NCBI RefSeq assembly: GCF_036370855.1
Contig: NC_088098.1
Span: forward strand, 140,760,721-140,824,720
Direction of reading: 5' to 3'
DNA: 64,000 nucleotides
Source: Dromaius novaehollandiae
Lineage: Eukaryota > Chordata > Aves > Casuariiformes > Dromaiidae
In this document: piece by piece, positions 24,682 through 37,100 of the stretch
Layout: every line of letters starts with the position of its first letter
How positions within the stretch are numbered: the first letter of the stretch is position 1
Notes under the pieces: generated by a model
Seen by the model: the letters and a program-made list of their open reading frames with translations, nothing else
What the model was told of the DNA's origin: nothing
Database searches by the model: none
Program-made: the position numbers and the translations under genes

Positions 24682-24823
24682 GACTGAGCCCTCTAAACCT
24701 GCTTTTGTTATTAATCTGAAGGACAAAAATGTGACTACACCAATTCCAAGATTTGCAGAAGATCTTGCCAATTCATCTGCTCAGCTGCGATGGAAACCTC
24801 ATGTAACCACAGCAAAGTTCCAG
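24682..24823 (+). CDS. Candidate internal coding exon, protein not identified
   Basis: A 142-bp open segment is bounded by a plausible acceptor (TTGCTCTTGCATCGTTCTAG at 24662-24681) and a good donor (CCAG|GTAATC at 24820-24829). In the single frame that suits both sites it carries one leading base plus 47 open codons. These begin TEPSKPAFVINLKDKNV and end SSAQLRWKPHVTTAKFQ. The composition is protein-like (Pro, Lys, Trp and Asp spread normally, without the Leu/Phe/Ser/Ile skew of AT-rich chance frames). The KPAFVINLKD start and SSAQLRWKP part vaguely recall Ig or fibronectin type III strands, but I cannot name the protein. The other two frames are not convincingly coding. If real, the gene lies on the plus strand and its neighbouring exons are far away. 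A chance frame remains possible. Confidence 0.35.
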
Positions 24824-27800
24824 GTAATCCTATTGTTCTTGACCACTGTGGATGAGAACAGCATATTCATTTTTATCAAAGGACAGTGATTCCTGATCCC
24901 GCAGATCTTACAAAGCTCTTCATTTTGCCTTAGTGATTTATTTCAGTTTCTCATAGAGCAGATATTCTTCCTCAGTTCTGTGCTGAAAAAATGTCAGCAG
25001 CTTATAGCCCACACTTCATCAGTGCTGTTCTATAATTTAGCAGAGTTGAATATGCATAAGAATCTGTCTTTTCAGCACTTACTTAAGATAATTTTTTTAA
25101 CAAAATTGTTAGGAACATAATAAGAGATTGAAGTTCCAAATCGCTATTTCGTCACACACTGCTTAAATGCCTTCCACATAACACGCCCATAATCAGAAAT
25201 GACTGTCTGGTACAACGTATCTAGTAAAAATGAACTTAATATTAATCATCCTCATTCTATTACATGTGAGCAATATTGTCATATAGAGGAAGAATAGTTG
25301 TCCACAATTAGCACATAAAATTTGTTTTTCCTTCCAATATGGACTAATTCTTGCCACCTTAACACAATTTTTACTTCTAGTAACACTAATGATGTCTTTG
25401 TTTGATTTGGTCTGTGTCTTTGTCATAAGCCAATTTTTTTCCACTTTCCTCAGTGTTCTATTCCATTCAATGGTAGTCATACTGCATATCTGGGTTTTTC
25501 TTTTATCCTCTTCTCTCTTCCCAAATTTTGGCAATAGCAGTGAAGCTGAGCCTTTCCTTCACAGAAAAAAGACAGAAAGCCTTTTCAGTCTTGAGGAATA
25601 AGGCCAAAACCTCACCACTCTCTTTGAACAAAGTAGTGACCAGTTTTTGTGACTCTATGAACTGTAAGCCACTGGTTCCTGTTTTGACGTTAGTGTTTCA
25701 TAGGACAACAAAGAAATAATCTTGAATGCATTTTTATACTTATTGCTATAGTACATCAGGACAAAGACTTCAGTAAATACTCTCAGCAGTGATATTAAGA
25801 GTAACTGTACATGTTCAGCTGTGCAGTAGCAAACTCAGGTTGCTCTTTTAGGCAGCCGTATTAGGCACAAAAACCCTACCCCATATTCTAAGAGATCTTT
25901 GTATTCATTCCTGTCCTGTTGGGCTGTGTACGGTGATAATAGACTTGATCTTAATATAGTGTAAGTATATCTTTTGCTGTTTTGGCTTTCCTTCCAAGCC
26001 ATAATTTTTCTTGCAGAGGTTTTTATTTATTTATTAATTTATTGGCCTTAACACAGGGGCATTAGGTCTTCCAAAACCTATTAAGAACTTATCATCATAC
26101 GCTTTCACTCTTTATTCCCTAAATTAAAAATACTTGTGTGCCATTATGTACCAGGTACCATGACAGCTTTGTCTTACAGGCCAAACACAACCTAAATCTC
26201 AGTCTACAGCAATGCATGATCTGCTTTCTAATGATGCCTACCTCTTACTGATGTGTTAATGCCAATAAAATACTTTGTGTGATAGAACTTTCCAAAATAA
26301 GTTTCTCCATTACAAATTTATTTGGTTCTTTTGGTTCTATGAATAAGCAGGGCTCCCACTTACACATACCTCAAAATGACCTATGCATGGGTTTATATTT
26401 AGTAAAGTCCCTCAACATTTAGTCTGATTCATCTTCTGCTACAACTCTGTCCAAAGCTCCTGTGAAGAATTCCTATGAAGAACTGTCTTAAAAGTTGCCA
26501 TTTTCTTTGTCCATATCACCACACATTTTGCTGGGTAGTTGCGCTATTCTATACTCGTAGTATACCCTTCCTGTAAATTTTCTAATGAGCTTCATCTTGG
26601 TGTGAATTATCTGCTGCAATGTACAGCTCTGTGTGCTGCACTGCGATTTAATATGCAAGAAAACTAAAGATGAAAACTGGTTGCTAGAAGAGCTTCTCAG
26701 AAAAGTTAAACTGCCTACGAGCATTTTTCAGTTACTGTTCAGAGCCAAGGAGTCAGTCAATGTTTGCTTAATTCGGTGAATAAGTTTTGACAGCTTATTT
26801 TTGCTTAACCTGGCTACTGCAGCTGGTTACAGCTTGATTAAACACCAGTTTCTTGCACTTGGGAGAGGAAAGAAAAATCCATCCTACCTACCTGCTGGAA
26901 CACACTGAATAATCAGCGTAGACATGTCCTTCAGAATTTCATCCCAGAAGTGTCTATTTCCTTTTATTAATTATAAAAGGAGTCTAGGACATCTAGCTCA
27001 GATAGATATATGTACAATAAGTGCAATATGTACTTAAATTTGTTAAAAACCTCCTCTCTCTTGACTTTGGAAAATGAAGGTGACCTACCTGGAAGAAGAA
27101 GAAGAAATAGGAACTTCTAGGACGTGGTCCATCTGGATGTTTTAGACTTCCATTCTGCAATTTTATCCTAGAAATGTGTATGTTCCCTTTGAATCTTAAA
27201 GGACTCTAGATCAATAACTCAGAAGCAGTCACCTGCACTACAAATGAATCTTACCTTAAGACACTTTGAAAGCAACTTTAAGTAGGCTTAGTGGAGTAGT
27301 TTCTGGTTATTATAGGAAAGCTATAGGGAAGAAATGATGGAAAATGTGAGAGAGAGATAGATAAAATGGGAAAGAGGAATTTAAATTGTTTAGACTTATT
27401 TAGTATAAAACAATCTACACATTACTGTCCAGCCAGGTACAGAAAAGACAGGTTGCCTGTACAGCTTAATTTACTCAGTATCTCACTTATTTGTATAAGA
27501 ATAGTCTGAAAGACAGTGTATAGTTCTGCTACACTTACAAAGTTAAAGTAATTTTTTGCACTTCATGTAAAAAACATATAATCCCCCAAAACTACTTAAG
27601 ACAACTGTTTTAAACAATAATACTTCAGGAAATTAAAAGTTTTCAGTCTAGTTGGTTAGTTAGGTTTTAGGTCTTTCAGGGATATATGAATCAATCCTGC
27701 TGATTTGCTTTGTTGTGTTTGTATGTTCTCACTTACATAATTGTTCTTACTAGCTTGTAAACTTCAAGGTCAATCTAAGTTTAAATTTTGTTGAAGAGTA

Positions 27801-30800
27801 TACAATGAGCATATTTGACAACTAAGTAATATGACTTTTCAATGTAATGAATATTAGGTTGGCTGGAATGTGATGAGAAAAAATGGAAAGTCAAGCATAG
27901 GTCACAGCTGGGAAGCCTTTCATTATTGGCCTCAGAAATGCCTCAGACTATGCATTTAAACACATGGAGGGACTACTAATGTATGTTACCAGCCACATTT
28001 TCCAATCTGAATACTTTTAAATACATCATACATTTTTATGGCCTAGTTTATGCAAATAAACTACAAGATATGGTGGCACACTGGTGAGATACATCTGTGA
28101 ACTCTTAGGGGCACAAAACACTACTGTGCAGATATAAATTAAGCATTTGAAAGTCAGGTGCCAATTTAAAGTGGGTAAAATTTAAACATCTGCTTTGTAG
28201 AGCACCTTAAGTTGGGAGGTTACTTGCAGTACGCCTTCAATATAGAGAAGAAGATCCTTTTAGTGTAGCAGTTCTGAATTGCCTTCATGAAGGATTTTCT
28301 TCCTGTGTTGAACAAGGGAGGGCTAAGAAGACTGGCTCTCAATTTAGGAATGCAAATTAGGTGCTTGAAATTAGACTCTGTGAATAACTTCTTCAGGTAC
28401 CTATTTGGTACCTGCACATTTTTTTCAGTGCCGTAGAAGGATACGAATAAAATAGTATTCAAACACCACTGAATATCTGACTCAATAAATAAAGTGATTT
28501 AAAAATCTTAATTTGGGAGAAGCTGCATTTGGCTTTTTCCCCAGTAATAACATTTTTTCTTCCTGACAATATTAGAGCAGCTGGAATCCTCTAATCTTGT
28601 TTATTCAGAGCTCTCAAGAACTTCAATTTTTCATTTTCAACACCCAAGAAAATTTGTGTCTTGTCATATTGCTTCTTTGTACTGGGAATGGTCCTTTGAT
28701 AGAAGCAATGTCTAAAGAAAATATGTCTTTTAGATATATCAGTTCATTTTTTACCAGCTGAAAGACAGACTAGACTACCTCATATAATTCTCCCCTTCAG
28801 AGACTCTCTCACTGGTTACACACTTGATACTCATTGGTAGTATTAGGCAAAGAAGAGCTGGAAGGAAGGCAATGGAGAGCTTTTCAAGAGTGTTCACAGT
28901 TGCATAGGCACACAAGTATGAGAAGGGAAGCAGGATTTGAGCACCACCAGGGAGATCTGCAACAGGAACATGGTGTATCTGAGAACAAGACAGGAAGGCA
29001 GCATAGAAGCAGAAGGAGGCAGGTGACTGGAGGAGCTAAGAATGGGGATCTGGGGATCCCCTCTTCTGGAGGAGAGTTGGAGCAACAGGAGCAAAAAGTA
29101 GTTTAACAGTAATAATGCCTAAAGACTTTTATGTTTAAGGTGCCCAGCATGGGAGTGTGTGGAGTTAGGTGGGATTTGGCATGAGCAGCCACAGGTAAAG
29201 CTTAGGTACCTGTTACCTTTTACTTTTGTCAGATGTCACTGACCTTAGAGACATCTGCATGTATCTGCTCCTGAACCATCACATATTTTTCAGCTCATTA
29301 TTGGTTTAATGACTAAAAGTTCGAGATTGAAAAATATGTCATCTTGGGATACATGATCCATACAACAGCCCTTGATGCAACCCTTTGGGAAAAGTGAGGT
29401 AGATTGCTTTTGCCATCCCAGTGTAAGTCACTGCTAAAGATGATCTAACACCTGCATTATGCTATACTTAGTTATGGCTACACCTGTTTTACACATCTCA
29501 AATTGCCATAAGCAGAAGGCAGACAAAGACAATTAAATCAGGACGGATAGGGTTGTTACCAGGTATGTTCAACAACTTGACTTTTGGTACCATGGGTACC
29601 ATAATTTCTGATTTCTGTTTATCTGCCTGCTTAGGTGTCTACATTCTGAATTGCATACTTGCCTGTGAAATTGGCCAAAACATGCAGGATAGTGGTTGAT
29701 GATCTGGGAAAGGCAATGCTGATTTTTAGCTGGAAGAACCACTCTTAGATGTGAGAGAATGTCAGGGAGCTTGTGTACTGAAGTGTGTCCTCATCACAAT
29801 GACACAGCTGATTTCCAAATCATGTGAAGAACTGATAGTTATTTAGGTGTCTAAAATCAGTTGGTTTCAAAGGATATTCAAAATCTAAGTGTCTTTAAGG
29901 GTCTGGATCTAAAGACAAAGGCTGCTTCCAACATTTAATATTTGTATCTGTTTTACTTTAAATAGCACTGAGGGTGTTGAGTCACAATCACAGTTAATAT
30001 AGTGTTGGTCTTTTTAGTAATTAAAATTAAGAAATTCCTAAAATACTATGTTTTTGCCAAGGTTTAGGCAAATAAATCTGACAATGCTAAGAGGAATATT
30101 TTGATTGTGTTGAAAAATGTCCATTCATGTTAATTTGCCTACAGTATAATACGTACTTCTATATGGCAAAATCACACAGTTGGTTCTTCATTTCTGTTTC
30201 ATAGATCCTGTTATTCTCCATGGGTACTAGCTGGATTGACTTATTTCATAAAATAATGTGTGTAATGAATAATAAATTTTATGAAAACAAATAAAATATG
30301 AGTGAATTTATTAAATGTCCTGAAACCTGGGTTTTATTGGAAAATTGTGTATAGACTGATTAAGAAAAAAAAATCTATATGCTGTATTCTCAGTTTTGGA
30401 TAAAGAGTGTTCCTAGTCACATAGAATATCTTATTTAATGGAGGTTGTTTTATTAAAATAATGACCCTTTTGGCAATGATTTAAAATGATTTAAAATCTT
30501 ATAAATGTTTGCAAGAATCAAGTGATCCAAACTCAGTTTCATGTTAAAATAGTTTCTGCCAAAGGCAACTACTGTATCCTTGCATTTAACAATGAAGCAG
30601 TCATCTCTGAAAATGGTTCAAAGTGATTTATTTTATTTTTCTAGGCTTACGAAACATCTATCTTATGTTTTTTAAGATATCTTGTAAGATTCATAAGAAA
30701 TATTTATCTTCTGAAACATAAAAAAACTCCAACCCCCCTGGAAACATATTAAGATTAAAGGATCTAGTCTCAGACCTTAAAAAAAAGATTGCTTGTTCCA

Positions 30801-31450
30801 TAAATAAAAATGTGCTAGGATGTAAAAGAATGATTAACATAAAATATTATGTGCACTACAGCTCTGAATGATTTGCCACTCTCCTTTAAAAGTTACATAT
30901 TGGCATATGTGGTCAATAAGGGCTTTTGATCCCTTTTGTAACCTTCCTGTGCAAATTAGAGAATGAAGATCTGAACAGAGTATCATAGAAAAGAAGTGGA
31001 GCAGAATGCACATCAAAACTCGAAAAGTCAGGAATGACCTGAGGCAGTCAGTAGAAGAAGATAGGGGAACTGTTAAATTTGTAAGTCTGCTTTGTTGTAG
31101 ATACCATTTGGCAGACTTTTACAATCCCTCATTTTGTGCTTCCTCGCGTAAGATATGATCATGGAACTCCCCTTAGGTTTTAGTCCTTGGTAAAAAGCAA
31201 AAACATGTTGGGTCATACACCAGCCAGGATTTTAATCACTTTCCTTAGAATCTACCAGGCAATGTCTGATTGACTGGGAAGAAGACCTTCTCCAGAGGAA
31301 GAAATTGCTAATCACAGAGGAAAATTATTCTCTGATAATGCCTCAAATAACACAAGAGAAAAAAAAATCAATGTGTGAAGATAAATACCACCTCAAAAAG
31401 TTACCCTCCAGACTCAGAAGTGGGTGGATGAGCAAGAATACTGCCAGAAT
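24824..31450. other. Unique AT-rich non-coding DNA
   Basis: No gene or repeat family is recognised over about 6.6 kb. There is a purine-richer patch at about 28850-29100 with a 90-codon Gln/Glu/Arg-rich plus-strand frame (28834-29106) that lacks splice context or a known motif. The 113-codon minus-strand frame at 25193-25534 is also unassigned and AT-biased. A short direct repeat (TGATTTAAAA x2) lies at about 30475-30497. Confidence 0.6.
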
Positions 31451-31451
31451 G

Positions 31452-31540
31452 CTGTTTTCAGGGAAGTATAATTATAAAATGTATAATTATACTTCCCTGA
31501 AATTATTATTCCCCTGTTTTCAGGGAAGTATAATTATAAA
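31452..31540 (+). repeat. Perfect hairpin with extra direct copy of its arm
   Basis: The 21-bp arms at 31456-31476 and 31482-31502 are perfect reverse complements around a 5-base loop (AAATG). A 27-bp segment at 31452-31478, which includes the left arm, is repeated exactly in direct orientation at 31514-31540. The block is followed by AT-rich palindromic sequence to about 31562. This layout is typical of replication template switching rather than of a transposon terminal repeat. The plus-strand frame 31305-31556 crosses it by accident. Confidence 0.9.
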
Positions 31541-31562
31541 TTATAAAATTATATAATTATAA

Positions 31563-32550
31563 AGATTTCCTCTGCTCTTAAGATACCATCTGGGCAAACT
31601 TTTCAATTTTGAAAAGTAGTTCAAAGGATCTCTCCAAAGAAGTACCACACTAACAAGTCAAACAAGCAGTAAAAATTAAGCTAATTCCAAATAAGTGAAC
31701 AAGGTATTGTTAACAGGGATTTCTAAGCAATCAAAGAAAGTTAAATGCCTCTCTTGAAAATGGGTAAAACCTTGGTCCCCATTGAACTCAATGAGAGCTT
31801 TGCAATTGCCTTTCAATGGACTGAGGATTTCACTCATTAGTTCAATCCCCTGTTAACAGACTACAGGATATGATCAAATGGAAGTGCCAACAAATTGGCT
31901 AGTGCATTCAGGGAAAACTGTGAAGGACAGAATGCTCCAGCCACTTGAGAGAGTCTCCTACTTTGGCCACCTGTGAAGGTTTTTCAGATTGAAGAGTGAC
32001 AATTCCTTTCAGGATGGTCACCGCAAAAGCATTTTCTAACTAAAAGGCCACAATTTCAGTAGCCCCATAATTGGAATGGAATCAGTCTGGCTGGTTAAAT
32101 GAGAAGGGTCTGAGTGACTTTCCAAAACCTATTTTCTTTCTTTGTATGTATCTATATTGGTTAAGTGTCATACCATGTTTTCAGTATAATTAATACTGCT
32201 TGTAACATATATACACTTATAACAACAGCATAGTACTCCTGCAAAGGATAGCACAAGATTTTCCAATATAAGTGGTATTTTTAATTTGATGGGATTTATA
32301 ATTATCCAAATATACAAAGCATATACAAAGCAATATTTTCAGAATCAGTTCCTTGACGGGGAACATTGAGCCTCATGGACAAATCAGCAGTTTGCTTGTC
32401 TGAACATTACGAAGCTCCCTGCCCTGTAGTGCAGTCTCATTTAGATTTATCAGTGAATCGCACACAGCTTTTGGCAAGGCATGCATTGCTTGGTAGATTT
32501 TCCCTCAATATTTCACCCTCAGGTTTTCCATGGCTGTAAGTAATCCCACA
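31563..32550. other. Unique AT-rich non-coding DNA
   Basis: No gene, RNA or repeat family is recognised in this stretch. Confidence 0.6.
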
Positions 32551-32965
32551 AAATCATAGAGGTATTGCTTGGGAGGGACCTCTGGAGGTCATCTAATCTG
32601 ACTGAGAGCAACATTAGATCACAGCTTTGTCAGGCTGAGTCTTGAAAAACCTCCAAAGATGGAGAGTCCACACCCACTCTAGACAATCTATTTCAGTGTT
32701 GCACTACTCTCCTAGTCAACATTTTTCTTCCTAACCTGAAATTCTTGAGCTACATCTATGACCATTACACTTTGTTTACTCTCTGCCATTACTGAAACGA
32801 GTTTGACTTTATTGTCTTCATAACCACCTCACACACATGCCCCGCTCTTGCCAGTCTGAACAAGCTCAGTTCCTTCAAAGACTCCTGTTAGGTCATGTGC
32901 CCCACGCTCCTGACCAACATGGCAGCCCTTATTGGGTCCCCTCCAGTTCTTTAACGTCCTTCTTG
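32551..32965 (-). mobile_element. Old CR1 LINE fragment, minus strand
   Basis: Read on the plus strand, this is the antisense of a CR1 3' end: AAATCATAGAGG at the start, then GGGAGGGACCTCTGGAGGTCATCTAATCTG, later CAGTCTGAACAAGCTCAGTTCCTTCAAAGACTCCTG and CCCTCCAGTTCTTTAACGTCCTTCTTG. These correspond to the CR1 tail, 3' untranslated region and the LGLFSLEK / LERVQ end of ORF2. Divergence is clearly higher than in the 16.7 kb copy, so this insertion is older. It is 5' truncated at about 32965. Confidence 0.85.
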
Positions 32966-33352
32966 AGAAACTCAGTATCACTTCTGTGTTTTACCAGACA
33001 GCAAACATTTATAAGAAAGAACTGTCCTTTCATTGGCTGGAAATGTTTTGGGACCAATTACTAGGGAACCATATTTTCCAGGCTGCAACTTTTTGGTGGG
33101 GGGGTGCTTTCTGGTTCCAAATATCAGAGGAAAAGGGTGTCAAATGGGTACATCCATTATGTGTAGCCATTTTTTCAATATTGATTTCTGGCTGCAATCT
33201 CTAACTTTGTTTCTGCCTATTTAAACTAGGTAAGGGTTGAGGAAGAGCCATGCACTCAGAAAAAAAGAGCTCTGAGTTCTGTAGGAAGGAAATTTTGTAA
33301 AATGGCATAAGATTAGTATGCCTTGCAACCTCTGGCTGCTGTGCAACTACAA
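32966..33352. other. Spacer between two CR1 copies
   Basis: About 390 bp of sequence with no recognised family, including a TTTTTGGTGGGGGGG run near 33090-33105. Three overlapping plus-strand frames here (32837-33064, 32932-33204, 33033-33224) begin in or cross the CR1 fragment and are not genes. Confidence 0.6.
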
Positions 33353-34165
33353 AATCACAGAATGACAGAATCGCTGAGACTGGAAGGCTTTCCCTTCAGG
33401 TATTTATACACATGGATAAGTTTCCCCCCCCCCCCGAGTCTTCTCTTCTCCAGGCTGAACAGTCTCAGCTCTCTCAGCCTTTCCTCATAGAAGAGATGCT
33501 CCAGTCCCTTAATCATCCTAGTAGTCCTTTGCTGGACTCACTCCAGTAGCTCCATGTCTCTCTTGTACTGGGGAGGCCAGAACTGGACACAGTACTCCAG
33601 ATGCGGTCTCACAGGGCTGAGTAGAGGGGGAGGAGCACCTCCCTCAACCTGCTGGCAGTGCTTTTCCTAATGCAGCCCAGGAGGGTGTTGGCTTTCTTTG
33701 CCATGAGGGCAAATTGCTGGTCCATATTCAACTTGTTGTCCACTAGGACTTCCAGGGCTTTCTCTGCCTTCAAGCTACTTTCCAGCAAGTCACCCCCAAC
33801 CTGTCCTGGTGCATGGGGTTATTCTTCCCTAGGTGAAGGACCTGACATTTCCCTTCATTTGTGTTGAACTTTGTACAGCTTCTTCCTGTTTGCTCATTTC
33901 TCCAGCCTGTTGAGGTCCTTCTGAATGACAGCATCACCATCTGGTTTATCAGCCACTCTTCCCAGTTTTGTATCATCTGAAAGCTTGTTGAGCTTTTTCA
34001 CTCTGTCTCATCATTCAGGTCACTAATGAAGATGTTAAACAGTACTAGACCCAGTAATGATCCCTGGGGTACACCACTAATCACCAGCCTCCATTTGGGC
34101 TTTTTGCCACTGAACACAACCCTTTGATCCCAGTAGTTCAGCCAGGTTTCAATACAAATCAAAGG
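33353..34165 (-). mobile_element. CR1 LINE with 3'-UTR deletion, minus strand
   Basis: On the minus strand this reads, 5' to 3', as the reverse transcriptase core ([20 protein letters not shown], in the 33998-34255 frame), the segment after the catalytic box, the NTNEGKCQVLHLGKNNPMHQ block (33770-33976 frame), the C-terminal PHLE...LFSLE region and a short CR1 tail (CAGAATGACAGAATC on the plus strand at 33359-33373). Compared with the 16.7 kb copy, about 260 bp between the tail and the end of ORF2 is missing at about 33399. A run of 12 C lies at 33424-33435. Multiple frameshifts make it inactive. Confidence 0.92.
33770..34140 (-). pseudogene. CR1 ORF2 reverse transcriptase remnant
   Basis: Two minus-strand frames carry consecutive parts of CR1 ORF2. 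The upstream one ends with [20 protein letters not shown] followed by LNDETE. The downstream one continues with a KLG-like stretch after a disrupted catalytic box, then NTNEGKCQVLHLGKNNPMHQ. A frameshift and stop between them, in the region where FADDTKL should lie, break the gene. The element is a non-LTR retrotransposon relic, not a host gene. Confidence 0.88.
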
Positions 34166-37100
34166 CAGCTGTGGTGTATTCAACAATACAGATATCCTGA
34201 AAATCCTGCAAACCATTGGACAGGGCAGGAAGACTGCCAAACTGTTGCCAAACATAATTTGGGGGTTGTTTCTAAATCATGACAGGAAGTTCGAGAGCAG
34301 TTAAGGAGCACATGTAAGGGGTTGTAAAGTGCTGGAGAGTTAAGTAGTCCACTAACGAACCAGGTTTTCTTCCTCTTGTTCCTAGCTATCACTCTCGTGG
34401 GGACAGAATTATGCTTTGCCTAGTGAGTTATGTCATGAAACTCAAATTATTTCATGTCTAACTGAATTTATGACTTTCTTTCTTTCTTTCGGGACTGTGT
34501 TGATTCAGTTAGTGGCAGCAGCAAAGAAACTTTTTGAGCTTTTTGGAAAAAGAACAGTTTCATCTAACAAAGGGTGGATAACATTGGTTTATTTTTAATT
34601 AATGTTATAATTTACGGTGATGTTGATTTAATAAACTAGACTATGTAAAAGGTGTTGTTATTGATAATCGTTAAATAAAAAAAAAAATTGTTTGGCCAGC
34701 ATGCCAGACCTTGTAAGATCCTGTTATGCTTTACTGATATCTAGGCTTTGAGTTCTGTCCTGAAACATTTAGAAATGCTCTTTTTTTAGCCTTTTGTTTT
34801 TTAAATATATGCCTGTCTATTCATAGAGACAACATGATCCAGATGCCATTGCGTTTCCTACTTTACCTGTCACCGTCCTTAATATAAAAATGCTTGTTTC
34901 TTCAAGTTGAAACTCTTGGTTCTTGATCTATTACCCATTGCAAACATCATGTCACCCATAAAAATATTTGCAGATACATACTTATTTTATAGGAAATTGT
35001 TGAAATTAAGAATCATTCATACATTATTGGATAAGAGCTCCTCTTCTCTGATCTTGTTCTCCCTAGTCTCTTCTATATGATTGACTGCTTTCTTCCAAAT
35101 CTTTTTCACTTCTTTTAGACTCAGGAAGTCCTCTCTGCTGCCCCCATAACTCTAAAAAAGTACAAATACTGGTAGTTCTGATAAAGGAAGAGCTTGGGAT
35201 AATAGAGTTTGGGAGTGACACAGTTTGCAAATAACAGATATCAGTCCTTTACTTACTGTCTTGACATAACAATCTCATAACCCCCAAACTGATAAAATAG
35301 CTTCAGACTAAAACCTTCTCATCCATCTAGGTTATTTTGCTGTGAACCTCACTATGACATTGAAGTATCTTAAATCTTAGTGCCCATTATTTTGTGGTTA
35401 TTTACATCCAGATTTGAATGGTTGACAAGGGAGGCTAGAGATAACTAGGAAAGTACAGTCACTACATGCTGAATTGAAAGAAATCCAAAATTACTTTCTC
35501 TAGATGTCTTCAGGTAATAAAAACTATGACCTCTACAAGAGGCATTTCTTAGTTCTTTGGAAACAATCTTGGAGCTCTTTCCATTTAAGTATTCTTTATT
35601 CACATCAACAGTCTTACTTATTTCACAGAATTTATTTCATAGTTAAGTATGCAAAGACCAAAAAGTGGTCTTAGTGTTTATTCTGTCTAAAAATTTGTTA
35701 CTTGGATTTTCTCATATAATAATTTGTCAAATGCTAGCTGTGGAAATGATGCAAATATGATTTTCACAGATGTCAGGAGGAAGACTGCTTTCATCCTTGG
35801 CATTGGAGAAAACAAAGAGAAAAAAAGCACACAATTTTATGATTTTCTAAAATGTTTGTGCACCTTATAAGCTAAAGATAAGCAACTAGACATTCCAAGC
35901 ACAAGAGCATGAAATGAGATGGCTGTAGAAATCATTAGCATTAAAGAGATGCATTGGCACAGATGTTTCCAGTTCAACTCTAGGTTTGTTGCCTCTACTC
36001 CTTCCCTCTGCTTTAGTGCAACATCTTTGGTAATTGTGTTTCATTTCAGAACTAAATGTTATAGGCACATATAGAGTCTTTTTATGATTGTAAATTAAAG
36101 GCATTCTTTCTGGTATTAACAGCAGTCAAGCAATCACACTACATTTGTTTGGTGTGAAAAGTAGGCATAAGTTGGGTTTCAATTCATATTTCATAAAATT
36201 GTTTAAAGCTCTTATTTTACTCCCACTAATTCTGTTGCTTGCTGCTGCTCAGTTTATGGTGGCCTTGACACTGTTAGAACGCAGTAGGAGTTGCTGTGGA
36301 TTACATTCCATGTAGGAAAAGATGAAGGCACAGCTGAAGGTTAACACAACACAAGGAGAGTAGTTTCTTTTTTTGCCTATTTTCCTGGCAGCAAGGAAAA
36401 TACAAGAAGGAGCTCCTTCTTTTATACTGTTTGGATGGTTGCCTTTAATGTGAGGCAAACTGCTGCATGTGAGATGCAATACTACAAAATGGCTATATTA
36501 TTGGGCTGAAAACACCTGTGTATTGAATTATTGGTCTCAGCTAGCTTAAGTTCTATTTAAACATGCTGCCAATGGCAATAACACTACAAAAGAAATTAAC
36601 AGGTACCTCATTCGTGATTGGGAGTCCATTGCTTAAACACAGGTATGTAGTGCTATTTGGTGAGGACTAGAACATCCCACCTAGACTTCAGTTCCTCTTC
36701 AGAACAGCATAGATCACCTCTTCGTCTTGTGTCATATCTATCAGCCCCTTTGCAATGTCTCACAGACTCTAGGCTAGGTGAAATAGCTCTTAGTGATGAT
36801 GTTTAGATGGCTGACTCCTGCCCTCTCGAATCTGAGATCTAATGGTGGGACATAGTCCTTTGTCCAGATTCCTTTCATCAGAGTGACATATTTTTTTTTC
36901 CCCATGGACAAACAAGAATATCCCTGACACTGCAGCTTGTATGCTATCTATGCATGAAATCATGTGCAAAACATTTTCCTTTATCATACATATATGCAAC
37001 ACAGAAGAAGAACTAACTTATTAACTAGCTTATTAATATTAACATTTACAGAATTATCTTAGTAACATTTGCAACTCTGGATATGGCTGTGCTGAGGATG

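Noticed and set aside
25193-25534. 113-codon minus-strand frame with Cys and Lys residues
   Set aside because: No zinc-finger spacing or other known motif, no splice signals, and an AT-driven composition; it is within the range of chance frames for this much sequence.
28834-29106. Gln/Glu/Arg-rich 90-codon plus-strand frame
   Set aside because: It lies in a purine-rich patch and has no known domain; the composition explains its openness.
31452-31540. A microRNA precursor or rho-independent terminator hairpin
   Set aside because: The arms are perfect and AT-rich, too short for a typical microRNA precursor, and the extra direct copy points to a mutational origin; bacterial-type terminators do not apply here.
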